Positions 10,546-20,339 of a DNA stretch of 64,000 bases are shown one piece after another. The DNA is from Episyrphus balteatus (taxonomy: Eukaryota > Arthropoda > Insecta > Diptera > Syrphidae). The stretch is taken from contig NC_079134.1 in NCBI RefSeq assembly GCF_945859705.1, positions 153,857,718-153,921,717 of the forward strand. The letters run 5' to 3'. The number at the start of each line of letters is the position of its first letter. Positions within the stretch are counted from its first letter, which is position 1. The notes below the pieces were generated by a model. That model had not been told where the DNA came from. It searched no databases and was given only the letters and a program-made list of their open reading frames with translations. A program made the position numbers and the translations under genes.

Positions 10546-10813
10546 TTTTTTTCAGAATAAATTTTATGTTGCTGCCCCAATGATGTGAACGCTAGGGTGG
10601 AGTAAAAAAAAGTGGTCCTATTTTTTGATATACATAGTCAGGATGGGTGCCATTTGGAACTTAAATAACTGCAAAAAATTTTCCGATCGATCGAAGAAGT
10701 TTTAAAGGGGTCACAAGTCACTTGAAAAAAAAAGGAAAAAAGCCTTAAGTAACGACAAAATGAGTACCCGCATGTATACCCTACTTTTGATACTAGTACC
10801 CGCAGCAATAATA

Positions 10814-10980
10814 TCGTTACTCGTTACTTTCGTATGTTTCGCATTTTTCGTATATTTCGTATGTTTCCTGTGTTTCGCATGTTTCGTTACTTTCGCATGC
10901 TTCGTGTGTTTCTTACATTTCGTATATTTCATGTATTTGATACGTTTCGTATATTTGGTATTTAATGTATTTTTCGTACG
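10814..10980 (+). repeat. 9-bp tandem array (TTTCGTATG-like)
   Basis: Degenerate 9-bp units such as TTTCGTATG, TTTCGCATT and TTTCGTATA, with TTTCGTTAC. The 76-codon plus-strand and 91-codon minus-strand open frames over this stretch simply read the array. Confidence 0.85.
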
Positions 10981-10983
10981 TTG

Positions 10984-11838
10984 CACATAGGAGTATTTGC
11001 AGTAAAAACCTGGTCATAAGTCGATTTTCTGAAAATCAAAATTGACACCAAAAAGTTTGGCAAAGTGGGTGCAAAATAAACCTGTGTCAATATGCTGCAC
11101 TCAGTTTTTTGTTTTTCGATCGTTTCTTGTTAAAAAATGAGTTCAAAGTTAACTGTTACATCTACCTCATTTTTATTTGAATTCGAAGTATTTTGGTAAG
11201 TGTTATTCTATATGCGATATCGAAGTGTTGTGATAGAAATCTAAAAAAATTTAAATGGAGAATTCTTCTTCAGTTATTTATTAAAGATATTAATAAAGTT
11301 TTGAAAATGTTAGATGGTTTTTTCTATTTTAATTCGGGCTTAGAACTAGTATCTAAAAACTTGATATTTTTGGTAAGTTATTATTTGAACTTTAATGATT
11401 TTGTTTTAGTATACCCCTATGAGTTAGTTTATATATTCTTTAACACAATGCAACAAAAATTGGGTGCTCTTAGGTGCTCTTTAGAGAATCTGATAGAAAA
11501 TACTCCTTACATTATGCAATGTTTTTTATTTTCAAATTAAATTTATTGATGTTATTAGTGTATTTTATTTTGGGTGATCTTAATTAAGGTTGGGGAAGAG
11601 AGAAAAGAAACTGAGAATTGCGTATTAGGGATGAGGAAAAAAATTTGAGAAAAATAATGTCGACAGGTGGAGTACAGGCCATTAATAATTTTTTTTAGTT
11701 TTTGGTAAAAAAATAAAAATAACAAAAACTAGGTTAATATTGTATTTTCTTGTAGGAATACTCATTTTAAACAGAAATAATAACAAAAACCACGAAAAAT
11801 AATTATGGCCAGGTTTTTGATGACAATACTCCTATGTG
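10984..11838. mobile_element. TIR element, 855 bp, with 5-bp target duplication CGTTG
   Basis: Left end CACATAGGAGTATT, six unmatched bases, AAAAACCTGG, one mismatch, CATAA; the right end repeats this on the opposite strand. The element is flanked by CGTTG on both sides (10979-10983 and 11839-11843), consistent with a 5-bp target duplication. It inserted at the end of the 9-bp array. It contains a 115-codon open frame (11193-11540). Superfamily not assigned. Confidence 0.75.
11193..11540 (+). CDS. Hypothetical 115-codon open frame inside a TIR element
   Basis: The frame opens with a TTG and ends at TAA, so a true start is not evident; the first ATG codon lies about 40 residues in. The peptide is rich in L, F, I, Y and N, with a hydrophobic stretch around residues 54-80 and a basic segment (KKFKWR) near residue 20. 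The layout loosely recalls fragments of insect chemoreceptors, but I see no diagnostic motif and do not assign it. In DNA this AT-rich, roughly one stop-free run of this length is expected by chance in a 64-kb window, so it may not be coding. It lies wholly between the terminal repeats of the 855-bp element, so a captured exon or a transposon-derived peptide are both possible. Confidence 0.2.
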   Translation: MVSVILYAISKCCDRNLKKFKWRILLQLFIKDINKVLKMLDGFFYFNSGLELVSKNLIFLVSYYLNFNDFVLVYPYELVYIFFNTMQQKLGALRCSLENLIENTPYIMQCFLFSN

Positions 11839-12010
11839 CGTTGGTAGGTATAAGGGTGTAAATTTTTTTTTTTGAAAAAATCAAAAACAATTTGTATAAT
11901 CTAAGCTACATTTTTCGAAAAAACTTTGGTAATTTTTTGTTTATATTCGTTCAGCAATCTTATCACAATTCTTTAGAGACCTTTATTTCAAAAGTACAAT
12001 GCGTAGAGCC

Positions 12011-12075
12011 AGAGGCGGCGCTAGACCAAAATGAGGCGTGTGAGAGAGTAAATTTGCGGGGCCCCTAGGAAAATG
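12011..12075 (+). mobile_element. End fragment of a CAGAGGCGG...GGGGCCCC element
   Basis: Starts CAGAGGCGGCGCTAG and reaches GCGGGGCCCCTAGG. The matching opposite end (CGCCGCCTCTG) is at 18807-18817, but flanking bases do not form a target duplication, so I treat both as separate end fragments of the same hAT-like family. Confidence 0.5.
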
Positions 12076-12182
12076 ATTTTGGACTATCATTTTGAAAAAA
12101 AGGATCAAATATTCCGTCCAAGTTCAAGTAAAAAATTGTTATAATAAACTTATAGGTGTATCATTTCAATGTAGATGAAAAA

Positions 12183-12370
12183 CAAAATGCACGACTCGAT
12201 CTCACGAACTTGTTCTTAAATTTCAAATTGATTTAATTTTTTAAACTTTTTATATAGGTAAATAAGATTCGTTAAATATACGTATGTATACATATCAGAA
12301 AAAAAATTAATTCGTTCATCAACGAATTTTTTTTATCCATACAAAGTATTTTTAAAATCATTACAATACA
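12183..12370 (+). mobile_element. Helentron-like (mini-me/DINE-1 type) 5' fragment
   Basis: Carries the family 5' signature (ATGCACGACTCGATCTCACG, then ACTTGTTCTT) seen at 26242, 28124, 36691 and, inverted, at 39656, 52845 and 63952. Family-like sequence resumes at 13015 (AATCGTTAGAAACCG, AATTGGTATGAAATTTTG), so the copy appears interrupted by 12371-13014. Confidence 0.6.
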
Positions 12371-13014
12371 AGGAAAAATTAGACAAAAGGTGTTATGCAA
12401 ATGTTTAATAACAATAGGAATTAATGACTCAGTGATGTCAAAATAAAGGTTATAACATCTTCTTTCAAAATTGGGAGGTCTGCCGGATCGAAGCTTGGCA
12501 TTTCACCCTCAAGCATGTGGGAACGTTAGAAGTGAAAAATGCTCCTAACTTTAAAACAGACTGCATGACCTAAGTTCCAATTTCTGACTTCAAAGACCTC
12601 TGGTTTTCAAAAGTAGACATTATTAGCTTTAATTCGAGATTAAATTTGCCTTTTAACTCCATAAGTTCAACGGGGCGCAGCGTATTATATGAGACTTTTT
12701 CCTGAATTTTATTCGTAGTTTTGCATATACTTTGGGTCGTTGTTAAGAATCTATCAAGCTTTTTCCAAAACACCATTTTGTATTTTAATGCTAATTCCCT
12801 AACTGTCGACCAACATACCAAAAAACGCACTTCCATCGCTTCTAACCTTAAAGCAGGCTGCTTTATGAAACTGATAACCTTTGACCCGAAAAACATCTGA
12901 ATTTGAGAAGATGGCATTACCTTTAATTTGACACAATGCACGTTTCTGCAGTGGCTGCCCTGCCTAACAAAATCTTGAATGAATTTGAGCAATTTGATTT
13001 ATTAAGGCGCATTT
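12371..13014. other. Unidentified insert within a Helentron-like copy
   Basis: Higher GC than its surroundings. Contains two diverged copies of a phrase around CTAACTTTAAAACAGACTGC (near 12545 and 12845), so part of it is an old tandem repeat. Holds the open frame at 12570-12992. Origin unknown. Confidence 0.35.
12570..12992 (-). CDS. Hypothetical 140-codon open frame, minus strand
   Basis: Starts at an ATG and ends at TGA or TAA codon context near 12570. The predicted peptide is mixed and basic, with Cys at several positions and no signal peptide, membrane segment or motif I recognise. It lies in a higher-GC block that interrupts a Helentron-like copy. Base composition rather than selection may explain its length. 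Listed because it is the longest frame outside repeats and transposon genes here. Confidence 0.2.
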   Translation of the reverse strand: MLKFIQDFVRQGSHCRNVHCVKLKVMPSSQIQMFFGSKVISFIKQPALRLEAMEVRFLVCWSTVRELALKYKMVFWKKLDRFLTTTQSICKTTNKIQEKVSYNTLRPVELMELKGKFNLELKLIMSTFENQRSLKSEIGT

Positions 13015-13250
13015 GTAGAAAAAAAAATCAAAATCGTTAGAAACCGTTATAAACATGTTTCGGAAAAAACTATTTTAAGTGAAATTGGTATGAAATTTTG
13101 CAGAAATTATTTATCTACATTCCAAATTTCAGAAAAATTTAAATGTAACATTTTCTATAATTTGACTATTTAAATAAAAAATAAAAATCAAACTTTCTTC
13201 ATCAAAATATAGAAACTAATAAAAACTAACACTTGATTGTTTTTTTTTCA
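13015..13250 (+). mobile_element. Helentron-like interior fragment
   Basis: TCAAAATCGTTAGA, AACCGTT and AATTGGTATG match the interior of the family copies at 26500-26660 and 28340-28450. Probably continues the fragment at 12183-12370. Confidence 0.45.
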
Positions 13251-13333
13251 TAAGATCGTTAGTTATTTTTGAGTAAATTTTACTTTTCTAAAATTGGATA
13301 TTTATTTTATAATGTAAAAACTATTACTACTAA

Positions 13334-14468
13334 TCTGCTCCATTTTACTTCTTTTTTGATTCCTTTGAAAACCGGAAGCAAGTAGACTGTGTGTTCACAG
13401 ACTTTAGTAAAGCCTTCGACAAATTGTGCCACAAGACTTTAGTCCACAAACTAAAGGCCTTAGGATTTAATGACAAATTTTTACTGTGGATTTCGTCATA
13501 TTTAAAGAATAGAAGTTATACTGTTACTTTCAGAAATGAGCAAAAGGACCAATTTCATGTCAACTCTGGTGTTCCACAAGGTAGCCATTTAGGTCCCCTT
13601 TTATTTATTTTGTACATAAATGACATAACATCCATTATAAACAACTCGTCTGTTTTAATTTACGCTGATGACATTAAAATTTTCAAAATTATAAACTCAA
13701 TTAATGACTGCTCACAGCTTCAGGAAGATCTACATAGATTTAGAGAATGGTGCAATATTAACCGACTTTATTTGAATATAGACAAATGTAAAACTATGTG
13801 TTTTTCACGCAAAAAAACAATTATAACTTATAATTATATTTTAGATTCTTCTTCTCTCTGTAAACTTTCCGAGTTCTCTGATTTAGGAGTTATTCTTGAC
13901 ACTAAGTTGACGTTTACTGACCATTATAACTTTATAGTAAAAAAAGCTAATAAGATTCTTGGTTTTATCAAACGATTTCTGTGATCCCTATGTCCTCAAG
14001 CTTCTTTATATTTCTTTTGTTAGACCTGTACTTGAATACGGCTGCGTAATATGGGCTCCTTACTATTCTGATCATATAAATAGACTTGAAGGTATACAAA
14101 GGAGGTTTTTGCGTTTTTGCCTTCGTTTTCTTCCATGGTCCCAAAGATCCATATACCCACCCTATTCTCACAGACTCCCTTCACTTTTACAACATAGAAA
14201 ATATATTCAGCTTTGTTTTATTGTCAAATTAATCAATGGTTCAATAATATGTCCATCAACTATGTGTCGTCTAAATTTCAGCTATAGTCAAACTAGCATA
14301 AGAAGACAATTGCCTTTATGTCCGATTTTCAGCAGAACAAACTATGGTGTGAATAGCCCATTAAATCAATTGATTTCAGTCTTCAATAAATATTACTTTT
14401 TGATCTCATCTGTAAACGACAATGTCAAAAGCAAAACATTTAAAGAAAACTTTTTTAACATATTATAG
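13334..14468 (+). pseudogene. Reverse transcriptase, non-LTR retrotransposon, truncated and frameshifted
   Basis: Encodes the palm and thumb part of an RNA-dependent DNA polymerase that would copy element RNA at a nicked target. The first block (13334-13983) reads FENRKQVDCVFTDFSKAFDK, then SGVPQGSHLGPLLF (RT motif 4) and YADDIKIF, the catalytic YADD box with both aspartates kept. Around 13975-13990 a deletion shifts the frame; the second block (about 13980-14468) continues DPYVLKLLYISFVRPVLEYG, VIWAPYYSDHINRLEGIQRR, a conserved segment after the RT core in jockey- and CR1-like elements. The N-terminal RT motifs, endonuclease and upstream ORF are missing. The frame stays open from codon usage typical of the AT-rich host, but truncation and frameshift make it non-functional. 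Confidence 0.92.
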
Positions 14469-14567
14469 TTATTATTTATTTTTTAGGTAAAATTTTATTA
14501 TTAAAATTGTATGTACATAAATAGTTTTAAATTCGAACGTTAGGCTATTAACGGATTAAATAAATAA
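13334..14567 (+). mobile_element. 5'-truncated non-LTR retrotransposon (jockey/CR1 type)
   Basis: Holds the C-terminal part of a reverse transcriptase frame and about 100 bp of AT-rich 3' region ending in TAAATAAATAAA. The 5' edge is abrupt, just after a TAA at 13331, as expected from incomplete target-primed reverse transcription. No endonuclease or gag region remains. No target duplication identified. Confidence 0.85.
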
Positions 14568-14803
14568 AATTCTTGTTTTTGCCAGTTTGTTCTCGGCTTC
14601 TTTTTTAGAATATAAAAATATCAATTGAATCAATAATTGGAAAAAGGGAATAAATCCATCTCATCTTATTATTGGCAAAACGCAAATAACTGCATAACTT
14701 CTTTATTTGACGGTTCTAAGAATGTGGTTAGGCTAGTCTCACGTTAGTCTTAAAATTTGAAAATTGACACTTTTCAAACAACCTGTAATATCACTGAGTG
14801 CTA
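14568..14803. other. AT-rich spacer, nothing recognised
   Basis: Lies between the retrotransposon 3' end and the next dispersed repeat. No feature supported. Confidence 0.4.
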
Positions 14804-14958
14804 TATTGACATACAACATTAAAATTTATCAGTAGGAAGAAGGAAATTGTTTCTTTCTTTAAACTATTGTTTTTTAAAATCACTTGCTTATGATTTCCAT
14901 TGAAAAAAGAGGCCGGAAAAAACCAAGGGGCTTTCCCTTCTAGATGCAGGAAGATATA
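14804..14958 (+). repeat. Dispersed repeat, copy 2 (partner at 1-176)
   Basis: Matches 1-176 from TATTGACATACAACATT to TAGATGCAGGAAGATATA, lacking two short blocks present in the first copy. It ends exactly where the terminal repeat of the next element starts. Confidence 0.85.
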
Positions 14959-16408
14959 CAGGGTGATTCAGGAGTAATGTGCCAAAAAGCAAGAGCGTGT
15001 AGGTTAGGTCGAGACAAGAAAAAAATCGTATGGGGCGGCGAGCACCCCAGACATAAAAAGAAAAATTCTCAGGTAAGTTTTCAGGTGTTATCAATGAAAA
15101 AAGTTGATCAACTCAGGGTGAATCCAATACTCTATCACTTTATTGCATCCTTATTTAAGTCTGAATGTTTAAAAAATAATTGGCTAGTGGTTAATGTTTC
15201 GTAAATTAATTTATCAACAAGTCCAGCCACATAAAAACAGAAAATAAAGAGGTTTTTTTTAGAAAAAAGAACTTTTGGGTTTTTGTAAATTTCTCGAAAC
15301 TGACAAGATATTTCTTTTCCGCCGGGTACAAAGGTGTTAAGTCAGAAAAGGTGATTTTGAGAAAAGTGAAATTGAAGTTTCAATTTTTGTTTGTAAATCT
15401 GAATACGATTATTTTGAAAAAGTAATGATGCAGAAACATCATTTATAAAATCTTTTCTAATATCCATATGCTGTTAAGCAAAAAATGACCGTTCTTAAAA
15501 AAAATTGTGTTGACTTAACATTTTAGAGATATTTAGTCTTCAAAAATAAACTTGGTCCAAAGGTGTTATATCAAGAAAAATCTTTGTTTACATTGATAAC
15601 AAAGTTTAATTTATAAAAGAAGGTTGGAAATATCAATGTGATTAATTACCAAATGTGAGAATTCTTTTTGAAATAATATAATACCATAGAAAAATAGTTT
15701 TTCGTTTTCTGTCTTCTTCTTGACTTAACGCCCTAGGATCAAATTTTTCATTTAAAAATTAAAAATAAACGCAAAAATAAAGGAGTTAAGTCAACTTACG
15801 CCCTTAGTTCCATACAATTTAAAAAAATTTTGACTTAAACCCTTTGTACCACATCATTTCTAATGGAAGGAGATACGCTAGAGCTATGGCGATAGGACCA
15901 AACGAAATAGAAAAAAAAACTGACTAAAGTCCAATAAAAATCCGAAAATCGATTTTTTTGGCTTAACCCCTTTGTACCCGGCAGCAAAGATTTTTGAATC
16001 TGGTTTTCTGTTCTTGTTTTAAAATAAATAGGTAAGAGCATCGAATTTTAAAAACTAAATTAGTACTTAATTACATAAAATTTTGAAAAGAATTAGTTTT
16101 AAATTTTTTTTTCCCAATTTTTTTTTTCAAAATTTTGATTTTAAAAATTAATTTTTCAAAAACTGTTCCATTTTATGGCTTTGTTTAAAATTTTTGTAAG
16201 AGAATAGGGTTTTGGCTTTACAAAAAGGTATAGCACGTATTGATTTTGATTTCCAATAATTTTTTTTCCAAAATAAGTCAATTTTTTTTTAAATTGACCC
16301 TCCCCGCTAAACGAGGGGGGATAGACCCCCCTCCCATACGATTTTTTTCTTGTCTCGACCTAACCTACACGCTCTAGCTTTTTGGCACATTACTCCTGAA
16401 TCTCCTGA
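14959..16408. mobile_element. TIR element, 1.45 kb, non-autonomous
   Basis: The left terminal repeat runs from GATTCAGGAGTAATGTGCC (14965) through GTAGGTTAGGTCGAGACAAG to about 15035. The right copy is the inverse at 16330-16402 (CTTGTCTCGACCTAACCTAC, GGCACATTACTCCTGAATC). Inside, a second inverted pair is visible: GGGTACAAAGGTGTTAAGTC near 15324 and CTTAACCCCTTTGTACCC near 15962, with further variants near 15550 and 15835. No transposase frame. Target duplication unclear (possible ATA). The 86-codon frame at 14944 reads the terminal repeat. Confidence 0.8.
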
Positions 16409-16765
16409 ATACGTTTGTTTTTATTCATCATCTAGTTGGAAGTTTTTCAATGAAGTTATAATGACTAATGGGAATTTTTTTTGTTGATATTTGCTTTCCT
16501 CTGTTAGATATACTTATCAATAATTTAATATTTGTTTTTTAAGAAATAATTAATAAATACATAAATTATTCACATTTTTCTTTGAGCAAAATTGTTGATA
16601 TAAAAGGGAAAAGTTTGGTGGATTGTGAATCCGTCCGTATTTTAAAACATCAATGATTCCGCAAAACTTGTTCGAATACGAAATTTCGAAAAGCGAAAAA
16701 TTCCACTTAATAAGATTGTCCTTTTTAATCATTTTTCAGGAGATCAACAAATTGGCGGCGGAAAA
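16409..16765. other. AT-rich spacer, nothing recognised
   Basis: No gene or repeat recognised. Confidence 0.4.
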
Positions 16766-16902
16766 CAGGGGTCGAAACACCGCACACGATTACGATCATA
16801 CGTTAACGTTTTGACTATTGCTCTCTCTATTTAATCAGCAGAAAAAGAAAGGGGCACATAGCAACCATACGTTAACGAACGTATGCCGTAGTTCGACCCC
16901 AG
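16766..16902. mobile_element. Small MITE, 137 bp
   Basis: Ends CAGGGGTCGAAACACCGCA on the left and, read inverted, CTGGGGTCGAACTACGGCA on the right. CATACGTTAACG occurs in both halves. Flanked by AAAA on both sides, too simple to call a target duplication. Confidence 0.6.
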
Positions 16903-17130
16903 AAAAGTTCTAAGTCCTAATTTTAAATTGGTACAAAGTGTAAACAGTATATATTAATTGCGAGCCATAGCGAGAAAACAATTTTTTTACAGGAAATAAA
17001 GTTGGCCCATTCTTAAGCTCTGTACAAAAAATTATTTTATCCAATTTTAAATACCTTTACAAAATTGAAAAATAGAAAAAAGAGAAAAAAGTTTTTATCA
17101 CTGAGATTTTGTAAGAAAAAATGTAAAAAT
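16903..17130. other. AT-rich spacer, nothing recognised
   Basis: No feature supported. Confidence 0.35.
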
Positions 17131-18520
17131 GTAAGGCGAGAAGGAGGTTTCATCAAACTCAAATTTCTCCCTTCCTTTAAATTTGATTGAAACGATTACG
17201 TCCTATATTTAACGCCTCGAAGTATATAATTTTATTTTCCTTTATTTTGTTCAATTACTGTAATTGCGCAACAAATTATTTCGTATTTTGTTTTTTGTGA
17301 AGTGCAGATGTAATTTTTCTTGGTGAGTTCTTAAGCGATACGTTTTTTGTTTTAAGTTTTTGCGATTTGTTGATAAATAAATTAGGTAAATAATAGTATT
17401 CTAATAATTGTATTCATTTAACGTGAATATCAATGTGTAAATTTTCTAAATAAATTTATAAATTGTCTTGTGTTGAAGGAGGTTTCGGCATGTTTTGCGT
17501 AGGAGGTTAAGTCAAAATGTAGGAACATCCTTATTTTATTCTTATAGTACGTTTTAGCTGTTTTCATATTAAAACCTGTATAACCTTTCAGTGAAAATAA
17601 GAAAAAAATAAAAAAGTAGGTATCCTTATCCTGAGAAGACATTTGATAAGTTAGCCATGCTAGAAGCAGAGGCTACGTTTAGCTGCTGGGGTCCCGGAGC
17701 AAAACTAAATTTGGGCCCCTTTGCTCTTTATTTTTCTTTGTAAGACAATGTAAGTTTACTTTTATTTTTGTTTACCTTAGGTATTCAACATTTTGTACCT
17801 TGTTTCGGCCAGTTTTTATATCAATTTAAAGTTTAATAAGTGCACTTCTGGTTCGTTTTACCAATGAAGAAAGATTTAAAACTTTGTGGAGCGTTTTTTT
17901 TCACCGGAGCCCCTTTTTTTACAAAAGCTTGAATATTTTAAAAAACGTTCAAATGACAAAGCAAATTAAAAAAAGATATTTTTTTTAATTTCTCAAATGG
18001 CTTAAGCAAACTTGAAGCGCTGCTACTATTATTTTATTGCAACAAAAATTTACTCGTAGGAGGAAAAAAATAATTTTGGCACGTCAAATGAGCATAACTA
18101 CCTAGAGTTCTTGAGATTGAATTTTTCTGACTCCTCATTTATTTTTTTTTAGAACCCAATAAATGTTACGGGCCCCCACCTATTGTGTGGTTAGCCAAAA
18201 AGGCCCCTAATTTGAGTTTCTTATGTTCCTGGTGATTCGTCGATAAATAATTTTTCGAACTGACGGAACCTCCTATGGCATGATGAAACCTATTACTTAA
18301 AAGTCGGAACCTCCTACAAGGTAGGATGTTTCATCACTTTTTCTTTATTTACAAATTTACAATAAACTTCGATATGGTTAGTAATTTACTTACTAAAATT
18401 TGTTTTTGAATGAGCTTAAACCTTAATAAAAAGCATTTTATGTAAAAAGATGGCTATTTATAAAAGGAAGTTCTTAATTTTTAACATGTCCGTTAACGTG
18501 TCAAAACCTCCTCGCCCTAC
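17131..18520. mobile_element. TIR element, ~1.39 kb (GTAAGGCGAG...GGAGGTTT ends)
   Basis: Left end GTAAGGCGAGAAGGAGGTTT; right end, inverted, GTAGGGCGAGGAGGTTTTGA, differing by a 3-bp insertion. The interior repeats the word GGAGGTT/AACCTCC (near 17476, 17504, 18268, 18308) in both orientations. A GGGGCCCC-family fragment (17667-18240) is nested inside. No transposase frame. Confidence 0.55.
17667..18240 (+). mobile_element. Nested fragment of the CAGAGG...GGGGCCCC hAT-like family
   Basis: Starts CAGAGGCTACGTTTAGCTGC, then GGGGTCCCGGAGC and AAATTTGGGCCCCTTTG, paralleling the left end of 55260-56562. Scattered GGGCCCC words continue to about 18215. The opposite end is missing or degraded. Confidence 0.5.
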
Positions 18521-18742
18521 CCTATACATTTCATTATGTTTTAAATTGAATTGGGAATCTTAAGGCAAACATTTTAGATAATCCAAGGTGATTGCAAACT
18601 AAATATGTGCTTCACTTTAGAAAAAAAAAAAGTTAAACAATAATCTTAAATTGTTTAATTTTCTTTTTCTATCGAGTGGAAACAAGCCAATTTCAATTAT
18701 TTATTTTTGTTTGATTGTTATAAATAAAGACATTTTCATTTG

Positions 18743-18817
18743 GCACCCGCGGGGCCCCTCAAAGCGCGGGGCCGTGTGCGGGGGCACACTCCGCACACCT
18801 CTTCCGCCGCCTCTGAT
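18743..18817 (-). mobile_element. End fragment of a CAGAGGCGG...GGGGCCCC element
   Basis: CGCGGGGCCCCTCAAAGCGC through CACACCTCTTCCGCCGCCTCTG is the inverted counterpart of 12011-12075. It is a conspicuous GC-rich island in AT-rich DNA. Confidence 0.5.
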
Positions 18818-18992
18818 TCAAAGCTTACCTATTTCATATTTCTTTTCTGAGAGAAATATGAAATATTTATTTGTCCTGACTAAACCCCTAGCTCTAGAAA
18901 AATGGTTTATATCTTTTTGAAAAGGGTATTTAATATAAATAAGAACATCATCAAAAATTTTTACACTAAGGCTATATCTAAATGACCTCATA

Positions 18993-20117
18993 CACTGAAC
19001 CAAATCCTTACGTAAATACAACGAAAAAATTCGTTGAGCCAACGAAAATTTAATTAATTTTCAGCCGATGAAAAATTTAATTGGCTCAACGAAATGGCTT
19101 TCATACGTTAATGAAGAACTTCATCAATTAACGAAAACTTTCGTATTTTAATGAAATTTTTCATAAAAATTTTTGATCGAGAATTAATGAATTTTTACAT
19201 CACTTTACGAAATTTTTTCATCAATTAACGTAAAATTTAATTAAAACTTTCGTAAGCTAACGAAGTTTTTCGTAAATTTTATGAATATTTTAATTAAATT
19301 ACGAAAAAATATTCGTTAGCTAACGAAACTTTTCGTTGTATTAATAATTTTTTTAGTAGATTATTCTCACATTCTTTTCGTAGAATAACGAATTTTTTCG
19401 TTAACCTACGAATTTTTTCATTCATTTTTCTTTTTATAAATATTTAATTGGACCTGTTAAATCATTGATTTAATAGTCCAAACAAAAAATTGGCGTTTAT
19501 TCCGGTGGAACTCACTTGGACTCATCAGTTGACTGACTTATCGTGAGACACCTTGTGAATACGCAAATATTGTTTATATTCAGCTCAACTTACATAGATT
19601 TTTAAACAAAATGTGAATGTGAACTATATCCAGCAAGATTTAGTTTTTCATCATTACAACAGAAATGCACCCAAGTCTAGGTTTTTTTTTTTGTAAGGCA
19701 ACGATTTTTTTCGTTAACTGATGTATTTTTTCATAAGCCGATGTAATATTTCATTAGTATATGAAGAATTTTCATAAGCTTATGAAGATTTTCGTTAGTT
19801 AATGTTGAATTTCATAAGTTAATGAATTTTTTCGTTACTTAATTAAATCTTTGATAAAGTAAGGAAAAAATTCTCATTTTCATTCTTTAAAATGAGTATG
19901 AAATTTTTCGTTAATTGATGAATCTTTTCATTAAATTGGATTTTTTGGCACTTAAAAGGGAGAAAAAGTGTATGAAACGTTTTCATTAATTGATGAAGGT
20001 TTTCGTATTACGAAAAATTACATACTTTCGTTGAGCCAACGAAAGTTTCGTTGGGCCAACGAAAATGTAGTGTATGAAAGGATTTTCGTAATTTTACGAA
20101 ATTTATTATTTTCAGTG
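18993..20117. mobile_element. TIR element, 1.1 kb, packed with TTCGTTAAC/TTAACGAA motifs
   Basis: Ends CACTGAA (18993) and TTCAGTG (20117), both flanked by TA, which could be a TA target duplication. The two 400-bp subterminal zones are filled with dozens of 10-20-bp inverted motifs such as TTCGTTAGCTAACGAAA, TCGTTGAGCCAACGAAA and TTCATTAATTGATGAA. CGTTGAGCCAACGAAA occurs near both ends. The middle (19440-19690) lacks the motif. No open frame of note. Confidence 0.7.
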
Positions 20118-20339
20118 TAAGTCAACATATACCTTTTTAAAATGAGAAAAAACTTTAAACTTCTTGGGGCGCCATCTAGCTTCAAAATAATAATCTGAAA
20201 AAATTAGGGGATTATTTTTTTATTATTTAGAAACAGTTTTTCCACTTATCAACTTGATTCCCGAAAAAAACCTAAATAACGAACGTCCTAGTGTTTACTC
20301 TTAAAGAAGAAGTAGTAATTTATAATTGAACCAAATAAT

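Larger units (their letters stand above)
4943..10734. mobile_element. 5.8-kb foldback composite enclosing a 4.1-kb satellite
   Basis: The flanks 4943-5680 and 10017-10734 are inverted copies of each other. Outer landmarks are TTCAAGTGACTTGTGA on the left and TCACAAGTCACTTGAA on the right; inner landmarks are AAATATTTCTCTGG and CCAGAGAAATATTT. Between them lie a promoter-like block, a CATGTTG array and about 412 units of a 10-bp satellite. The design, long inverted arms containing short tandem repeats, recalls Drosophila foldback (FB) elements, but no sequence homology to FB is claimed. Arms have diverged by substitutions and indels, so formation is not very recent. No transposase frame is present. 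Confidence 0.8.
10017..10734 (-). repeat. Right inverted arm of the foldback
   Basis: Inverted copy of 4943-5680. It abuts the satellite directly at CCTCCAGAGAAATATT, without the promoter-like spacer of the left side. A few indels separate the arms, including two units of the 10-bp run and extra bases near 10440-10460. Confidence 0.85.

Noticed and set aside
12011..18817. One 6.8-kb hAT element enclosing everything between the two CAGAGGCGG ends
   Set aside because: The termini match, but the flanking 8 bp (CGTAGAGC and ATTCAAAG) do not, so I list the ends separately.
18651..18920. 89-codon frame spanning a GC-rich island
   Set aside because: Open because of a short GC-rich transposon end; no recognisable product.
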